Assembly: GCA_019747875.1 (NCBI GenBank)
Contig: JAIEQI010000097.1
Location: 1-36,153, forward strand
Source: Candidatus Obscuribacterales bacterium
Lineage (GTDB): Bacteria > Cyanobacteriota > Vampirovibrionia > Obscuribacterales > Obscuribacteraceae
Direction: 5' to 3'
DNA: 36,153 nucleotides
Shown here piece by piece: positions 31,779 through 36,153 of this stretch. Within the stretch, counting starts at the first letter, position 1; each line of letters opens with the position of its first letter. Below the pieces are notes generated by a model. It ran no database searches. It saw only the letters and a list, made by a program, of their open reading frames with translations, and was not told the origin of the DNA. Position numbers and translations under genes: made by a program.

Positions 31779-34355
31779 TCAGGAATTAGCTTTCGCTTCC
31801 ACCTCGATACGAACCTTTTCAAGCAATTCATCAATCGCACTCACAAGCTCAAGTTCACTAGCTTTGCTCTTGGTCAAATAGCGGGTAAAACCAATAGTTA
31901 AATCTCGCCGTTCTGCAGCGGTCAAGTCTCTTCCCGTGTATACAAGTAATGGCAATGCTTTGCAAGAAGGCTCCTCACGCAGTCGTTTCACGAAATCGAA
32001 ACCATTCATGTCAGGAAGACCAACATCTAAAACGATTAGCTCTGGATTTTCAGTAGCTAGAATATTGAGACCTTCCTCACCGCCGGAAGCTTCTAAACAA
32101 CGAATTCCATATTTTCCTAACTGATGTACCAGCGTCTTTCTTGTTCCGGGATCATCTTCGACAACAAGCACCGTAGGACAATTTGATGAATCGACAGCCC
32201 GTTTTATATCCCGAACGACAATCTCTTCCTTGACCGGTCGCTTATGCCACTCCACGCGAACCGGCGAGGGGGCATCGGCGTCAGAAGTACTGTGAGTGAA
32301 TAGCACAACCGGTTTATTGTGCACCGCATATAGTGAACGTAACTGCTCCTGCAACTCTAAATCCGCCTCGTCAGGCTGCGAGACATTGAAGATAACGAGA
32401 TCAGGAACCCGTTCTGCAATCACCTTAGATGCTTCATCGCTATCGTGAACATGAACAAGCTGGCACCGACTCGGTAAGAGATGGCGATTCAAAAGATCAC
32501 CAAGCTTACTAGCGTCATCAATCACAACTACATAACTGGTACGCCCCTCATCCTCTGTTGGCTTATAGAATTCTCCGCTCACAACAGGTATCGTGAACCA
32601 GAAAGAAGCACCTTTATCTGAATCTGATTCGACACCGATTTGTCCGCCATGCTGCTCAACTATAGCCTTGCAGATTGCAAGGCCAAGACCGGTTCCCTCC
32701 TGCTCACGCTTGTCCGAGGAATCGACTTGTTGAAACTTGCAAAACAGCTTATGTTGTTGATCTTTCGAAATTCCCTTCCCTTGATCGCGGACGACAAAAC
32801 GAACCGCATTATCCGCGATGGTTGCACTAAGCTCTACAACACCGGCTTTCGGAGAGAATTTGATGGCATTTGAAATCAGATTCACCAGACCCTGGTTAAG
32901 CCTGTCTGTATCCGCGATGATCGGCTGCTCAGTTGTCCATCCCAATTCCAATCTGATACCACGCTCCCTTGCCATTCCTTCCGTAAATGCAAGCGACATT
33001 CCAAGTAATTCAGAGGGAGTGATTTCCATTTTGTGAAACTCAAACTTGCCGGCTTCAAGCTTTTTAAGATCCAAAATGTCGTTGATAAGACGGATCAAGC
33101 GATCACAACTTTCGCGAGCAATGTTTACCAACTCAAGTGTCTCGACCGGCAAGTCTCCTGTCATTCCGCCTTCGATCAGACCAAGTGATCCGCGAATTGA
33201 TGTTAGCGGCGTGCGTAATTCATGAGAAACGATTGAATAAAATTCTGAAACACGGCGCTCAGCTTCTTTGCGTTCAGAGATGTCGCGCACGATTGCGGTG
33301 ATCAATTTCTTCCCTTTGAGGTTGACAAAGCTCAAGGAAATTTCAATAGGTATTTCAACGCGGCCGCGCGCCAAACCGATGCCTTCCAAGCGTAGCGCAT
33401 TACGCCTGACGCGGCACATATCACGCCACTTTACCCAGCTATCTTCTGTGCAGAGTTCATCGCCAATTTGTTTTATAAGGAATGAAATGTGTTTTCCGAA
33501 TATTGTGTGAAACTGATAGCCATACATTTTTTCGCATGTTTGATTCGCTGTTTCAATCGTTCCATTCTCGGCAATGGTAATGATAGAATCAGCCGCAGTT
33601 TCAAAAATCGCTCTGATAGTCGCTTCGCTATCACGCAAATTTTGTTCGGAAAGTTTTAGCTCAGCAGTACGAGCAACGACCTCTTGCTCAACATAGTTTT
33701 TTGCTGACTCCAGCTCTGCTTGGCGGTGAGCCATAAGTCTCATATCGCGCAAACTGTGCCGAATCGAAATGATCAGAAAGAAATCACAGAAGACTACCCA
33801 TGTACTGTGCTCGAACCATCGCCATGGCTCCGCCACCTGGACGCCATAGATGCTCGCCGGAGCATAGATTCCGCGCAAAAAGTGATCCAATGCTGTAATG
33901 GCAGAAGCGGTCAACAAGACTCGCCAGTCTCTATAAAACGCCAAAAATGCAAGCGAACCAAAAACATGAAAATGTGTTTCAATGCGTCCACCAGAGATAG
34001 CGATGATCAACCCGGACCATAGCATTTGCGCGATCGCAATTGTTTGCCTCGTCAACAATGTGCCTGGTTGCTTCCAGACTAAGAATAGCGGCAAGCTGTT
34101 TACGATGCCACCAAGGACAATAGCTTGCCAAACATGGATATGAATTGAGTGCTGCGTTCCTTCCCAGGTGTAGGGCGAAATCAAAAGAGCTGCAATTGCA
34201 GAACCAATCCACTGCAAGATAAACAGCCACCCAAACATCTTGTCGGTGCGAACGTAAATTGCATGCCGCTGCTGATCGAAGAGATACTCGCTGCGTGTAT
34301 AGGTCGCCGGCGAACTCGACTCTTCTTTGGCTTTCAGTGGTGGCGAGAACAACAT
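31779..34355 (-). CDS. Membrane hybrid histidine kinase with two receiver domains
   Basis: An 858-aa inner-membrane kinase. Residues 40-200 hold about five helices including GGRIETHFHVFGSLAFLAFYRD, a histidine-rich stretch that recurs in an unnamed sensor domain of other kinases (from memory). A short coiled coil, a PAS domain (about 243-362), HisKA with H378 (SIVSHELRTPL) and HATPase (N496 in NLISNAIKF; DQGKGIS; GTGLGLAI) follow. The first receiver-like domain (607-722) has N657 in place of the phosphoacceptor Asp and is probably inactive. The second (727-845) is intact: E733-D734-D735, D777 (LIVLDVGLPDMNG), T807 and K829. The start follows AGGAAACGAAA. The gene lies 15 nt after the thioredoxin-like gene and 12 nt before the response regulator, so all three are likely co-transcribed. 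Confidence 0.94.
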   Translation of the reverse strand: MLFSPPLKAKEESSSPATYTRSEYLFDQQRHAIYVRTDKMFGWLFILQWIGSAIAALLISPYTWEGTQHSIHIHVWQAIVLGGIVNSLPLFLVWKQPGTLLTRQTIAIAQMLWSGLIIAISGGRIETHFHVFGSLAFLAFYRDWRVLLTASAITALDHFLRGIYAPASIYGVQVAEPWRWFEHSTWVVFCDFFLIISIRHSLRDMRLMAHRQAELESAKNYVEQEVVARTAELKLSEQNLRDSEATIRAIFETAADSIITIAENGTIETANQTCEKMYGYQFHTIFGKHISFLIKQIGDELCTEDSWVKWRDMCRVRRNALRLEGIGLARGRVEIPIEISLSFVNLKGKKLITAIVRDISERKEAERRVSEFYSIVSHELRTPLTSIRGSLGLIEGGMTGDLPVETLELVNIARESCDRLIRLINDILDLKKLEAGKFEFHKMEITPSELLGMSLAFTEGMARERGIRLELGWTTEQPIIADTDRLNQGLVNLISNAIKFSPKAGVVELSATIADNAVRFVVRDQGKGISKDQQHKLFCKFQQVDSSDKREQEGTGLGLAICKAIVEQHGGQIGVESDSDKGASFWFTIPVVSGEFYKPTEDEGRTSYVVVIDDASKLGDLLNRHLLPSRCQLVHVHDSDEASKVIAERVPDLVIFNVSQPDEADLELQEQLRSLYAVHNKPVVLFTHSTSDADAPSPVRVEWHKRPVKEEIVVRDIKRAVDSSNCPTVLVVEDDPGTRKTLVHQLGKYGIRCLEASGGEEGLNILATENPELIVLDVGLPDMNGFDFVKRLREEPSCKALPLLVYTGRDLTAAERRDLTIGFTRYLTKSKASELELVSAIDELLEKVRIEVEAKANS

Positions 34356-34370
34356 TTTCGTTTCCTGTAA

Positions 34371-35033
34371 TTAGTTAGCATCAAATAAGGTGCATCCATA
34401 AACAACGTTACTGATTGCTGTTAACGATCTCCCTTCAACTATTGAAGAGAGCTGCTCCAGCCCCAAATTGTCTCCTTCGTGTCCACGAGCGACTGTTATG
34501 CCGCCATGGAAAAGTAAAGTCGCTTTACGATCAAATAGAAAACACTCACCGGATGCGCAGGCTTTGAACTTTTCTGCTAAGACTCCGTTTTCGTCAATTC
34601 TAACTTCTACACCGGGAATACGAGCTGCGGCCTTGAAATTCTCCGAATTTTTCCAGGATTCAAAACCGTTTGGAACGATGAAGTAGACCCGGGTAGAAAC
34701 GTTATTGTTCCTTCCGAGAAAGCGGTCCAGTTCTGAGAGAGTAGCTTTTGTACAAGGGCACTGCGGATGAGCGAACATAACGAGCTCATATTGCTTGGAG
34801 CCGGTCAAAACTGGAGTGTAATTTGGACAAAAGGAATTTGGCGTGGCAGAGTTTGCCGTTACAGACCGCGACGAACCCGCAGGCATCGTTGGAATTGCTT
34901 TTGCTTGTGCCGCAGCGTTAGCAATCCGTGCCGGCGTTTTCTCATATTCCATCGACACCCAAATGCCACAGATTATGAGCAAAAGCCAGAGGGCAAAAAG
35001 AACCAGCGTTCTTGCCGAACGACGTAAATACAC
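34371..35033 (-). CDS. Membrane-anchored thioredoxin-like (RedB-like) protein
   Basis: A 220-aa protein with an N-terminal membrane anchor (about residues 9-26), a 40-residue linker, and a thioredoxin-like domain outside the cytoplasm. The redox motif is FAHPQCPCTKATL with C92 and C94 (CxC rather than CxxC). Other cysteines are C69, C159, C164 and C214, the last in VYGCTLFD near the end. The pattern HPQCPC...GGITVARGHEGDN...GC resembles RedB-type proteins found beside sensor kinases in several phyla (from memory). It is the first gene of the operon with the kinase and response regulator, which suggests that it senses or relays periplasmic thiol state to the kinase; this is inference. Confidence 0.85.
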   Translation of the reverse strand: MYLRRSARTLVLFALWLLLIICGIWVSMEYEKTPARIANAAAQAKAIPTMPAGSSRSVTANSATPNSFCPNYTPVLTGSKQYELVMFAHPQCPCTKATLSELDRFLGRNNNVSTRVYFIVPNGFESWKNSENFKAAARIPGVEVRIDENGVLAEKFKACASGECFLFDRKATLLFHGGITVARGHEGDNLGLEQLSSIVEGRSLTAISNVVYGCTLFDAN

Positions 35034-35215
35034 AGCTAATGCCGCCTTCAGAGATATTCGTATACTGCCAGTCTAACAAGCAAGACTAGCGACTCCAACC
35101 CCCATTCGGCGGGTTTTGCATCACTCGTTAGGAGTATTATTTAAGCTTCCGAAAAAATTTCAGCGAAAGACTTTGGGGAGTATTGTGCCACAAGGGTTTT
35201 CGGACGCCAAAAGAG

Positions 35216-35244
35216 TTGACAAGGAGCAGCGTTTCGCTTATTAT
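35216..35244 (+). promoter_or_regulatory. Near-consensus sigma-70 promoter
   Basis: TTGACA (35216-35221), exact -35, a 17-nt spacer, then TATTAT (35239-35244), one mismatch from TATAAT. Transcription would begin near 35251 and read toward the gene at 35591, giving a leader of about 340 nt, or making a separate small RNA. Confidence 0.65.
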
Positions 35245-35293
35245 CTTCTGACTTACCATAGCGGGGCAAAGGAAGCGCCCTGGACCTGGAGGT

Positions 35294-35313
35294 CGGCAAG
35301 TCTTTTCTTGCCG
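35294..35313 (+). ncRNA. Hairpin in candidate leader or small RNA
   Basis: CGGCAAG-TCTTTT-CTTGCCG is a perfect 7-bp stem with a 6-nt loop about 45 nt after the predicted transcription start. Just before it, GACC-TGGA-GGTC could form a second small stem. The following GTTATTGTGTT is only moderately T-rich, so it is not a clear terminator. Could be part of a structured leader or small RNA. Confidence 0.25.
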
Positions 35314-35590
35314 GTTATTGTGTTGGAAACAAGTATTCAAGCCAGTTGTTGCGTGGCTTGAAGCGTACGCGATTGGCAATTTTCTGCGAACTCCCGCATG
35401 AGCTGCTGCATTTAAGAAATTAGACCTGTCGCAATTTTTCGTCTTAAGTGGGAAAAACCCCACCCTGCTTGACATCCAAATTAACCTAACTTCGGTTATC
35501 GAGTGTAAAGCAAGTGGAAAAACATATAAGTGGATGGTCTCTGTCCATAAATCCCCGGTAGAAACGTAAGCTTGCAGGAAAATTTGAGTT

Positions 35591-36153
35591 ATGGCGCCTA
35601 ACCCCGAAGAATTGTCGCAGGAAAGCACTGAGAGTCAGAAGAAGAGTTCCGGTGATGGCGATGCACTTGTGTCTCAGCAGCATGGTGCGCCAAAAACTAC
35701 CGAAGTTCAGGCAGCCAGAGAGAAAACAACAAACACCGGCAAAGCTGTAGTAGATCCCAAGGGTGCCAAAGAATTTGAACTTACTGGTCAAATAACAAAT
35801 AGCGATACCGGGACCTTCAAGAAACCTACAAGTCCAGACAACACAAAGAAAGAAGCTCCGCAAACTTCAAAGGACGCGGCTCCTCAAGCAGGTAATGACA
35901 CGACTCCTGCCCAGACTGGCAAAGACACTCCGCCAGCGCAAACTGGCAAAGACACTCCTCCTGCGCAGACTGGCAAAGACAATCCTCCGGCCCAAACTGG
36001 CAAAGACAATCCTCCTGCCCAAACTGGCAAAGACACTCCTCCTGCGCAGACTGGCAATGACACTCCTCCTGCGCAGACTGGCAAAGACAATCCTCCGGCC
36101 CAAACTGGCAAAGACAATCCTCCGGCCCAAACTGGCAAAGACAATCCTCCGGC
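35591..36153 (+). CDS. Repeat-rich low-complexity protein, 3' end outside window
   Basis: An open frame from ATG at 35591 (MAPNPEELSQ), with AGGAA ten nt upstream, running without a stop to the window edge: at least 187 residues. Residues 1-100 are polar (Glu, Lys, Ser, Thr, Gln, Asp), without signal peptide or membrane segment. From residue 109 on it consists of nine-residue repeats, TGKDTPPAQ or TGKDNPPAQ, eight full and one cut by the edge. The layout (acidic polar head, then Pro/Lys repeats) resembles the N-terminal 200 residues of the 1818-aa protein at 8729-14185, so a large globular or helical part may follow outside the window. The reverse-strand frames over the repeats are shadows. 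Function unknown. Confidence 0.82.
   Translation, partial: MAPNPEELSQESTESQKKSSGDGDALVSQQHGAPKTTEVQAAREKTTNTGKAVVDPKGAKEFELTGQITNSDTGTFKKPTSPDNTKKEAPQTSKDAAPQAGNDTTPAQTGKDTPPAQTGKDTPPAQTGKDNPPAQTGKDNPPAQTGKDTPPAQTGNDTPPAQTGKDNPPAQTGKDNPPAQTGKDNPP
35915..36153 (+). repeat. 27-bp tandem repeats in coding frame
   Basis: Units start every 27 bp at 35915, 35942, 35969, 35996, 36023, 36050, 36077, 36104 and 36131 (cut off). Each reads ACTGGCAAAGACA-(C/A)-T-CC..., encoding TGK/N-D-T/N-PPAQ. A diverged unit precedes at about 35891. Identical third-codon choices in several units indicate recent expansion, and the array continues beyond the window. Confidence 0.95.

Larger units (their letters stand above)
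35034..35590. other. Long leader or divergent intergenic region
   Basis: About 560 nt between the divergent starts of the thioredoxin-like gene and the partial gene at 35591. It carries a near-consensus promoter (35216-35244), a strong hairpin (35294-35313) and a TAACC/GGTTA hairpin at about 35482-35498. No supported protein gene; short frames across it lack start sites and coherent composition. Confidence 0.5.

Noticed and set aside
35116..35628. Short frames on both strands between the thioredoxin-like gene and the repeat protein
   Set aside because: No good start sites or coherent composition; the minus frame crosses the start of the gene at 35591, and the plus frame crosses a strong promoter.
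35867..36144. Two minus-strand frames made of GGLSLPVWA and GRRIVFASL repeats
   Set aside because: They mirror the 27-bp repeats of the plus-strand gene at 35591, which has a ribosome binding site and a non-repetitive beginning.
1..36153. tRNA, rRNA, transposase and phage genes
   Set aside because: I looked in the intergenic gaps for T-loop GGTTCGA patterns, rRNA motifs and transposase signatures and saw none.

Overview
The window looks like a chromosomal segment of a non-photosynthetic cyanobacterial relative (Vampirovibrionia/Melainabacteria, most like the Obscuribacterales). This is inference, not proof. The clues are a lysA-cdaA gene pair of the kind seen in cyanobacteria, near-even base composition, very long low-complexity alpha-helical proteins without close known relatives, and many short palindromic repeats between genes. 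I see no rRNA, tRNA, CRISPR array, transposase or phage structural gene.

Layout. (1) 1-1135: two divergent genes for small secreted, two-cysteine paralogs. (2) 1132-5322, minus strand: yraN (nuclease-like), a protein with an internally duplicated domain and a proline-rich tail, lysA and cdaA (c-di-AMP synthase); lysA and cdaA are 2 nt apart. (3) 5448-6740: serS. (4) 6920-14185: a 557-aa HEWGH putative metalloprotease facing a 1818-aa protein made of alpha-helical repeats that resemble annexin repeats. (5) 14660-18262: a small membrane protein, an NRAMP-related metal transporter, a hemerythrin with a histone-like basic tail, and an isochorismatase-fold hydrolase. (6) 18588-23990, minus strand: three tightly coupled genes for large coiled-coil proteins of unknown function, the best candidate here for an undescribed system. 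(7) 24524-26105: pdxS-pdxT (PLP synthase). (8) 26428-29385: a peroxiredoxin-like protein, an orphan CpaB/SAF protein, a DUF3592-like membrane protein and a small secreted coiled-coil protein ending in a clear terminator. (9) 29485-31008: a MocR/PdxR-type regulator with AAAGTGG-type motifs in front of it. (10) 31383-35033, minus strand: a probable redox-signalling operon of membrane-anchored thioredoxin-like protein (RedB-like), hybrid histidine kinase and single-domain response regulator. (11) 35591 to the window end: the start of another low-complexity protein with 9-residue repeats, running off the edge, with a very good sigma-70 promoter about 350 nt upstream.

How the genes work together. 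PdxS and PdxT make pyridoxal 5'-phosphate de novo; LysA and the MocR regulator are PLP-fold proteins. LysA (meso-DAP to lysine, the branch point with peptidoglycan precursor) sits with CdaA, whose product controls turgor and wall homeostasis in other bacteria. The thioredoxin-like protein, kinase and regulator read as one signalling unit. Hemerythrin and the NRAMP-related transporter are divergent neighbours, suggesting a metal/oxygen theme, but nothing proves a link.

Repeats fill several intergenic gaps: a GCCGGCAAGATGCCGGCGCTCC-type palindrome and associated modules (near 1-97, 8631, 15070-15400, 31081-31340), a 26-bp tandem array (18315-18513) and in-gene repeats at 13651, 20241 and 35915.
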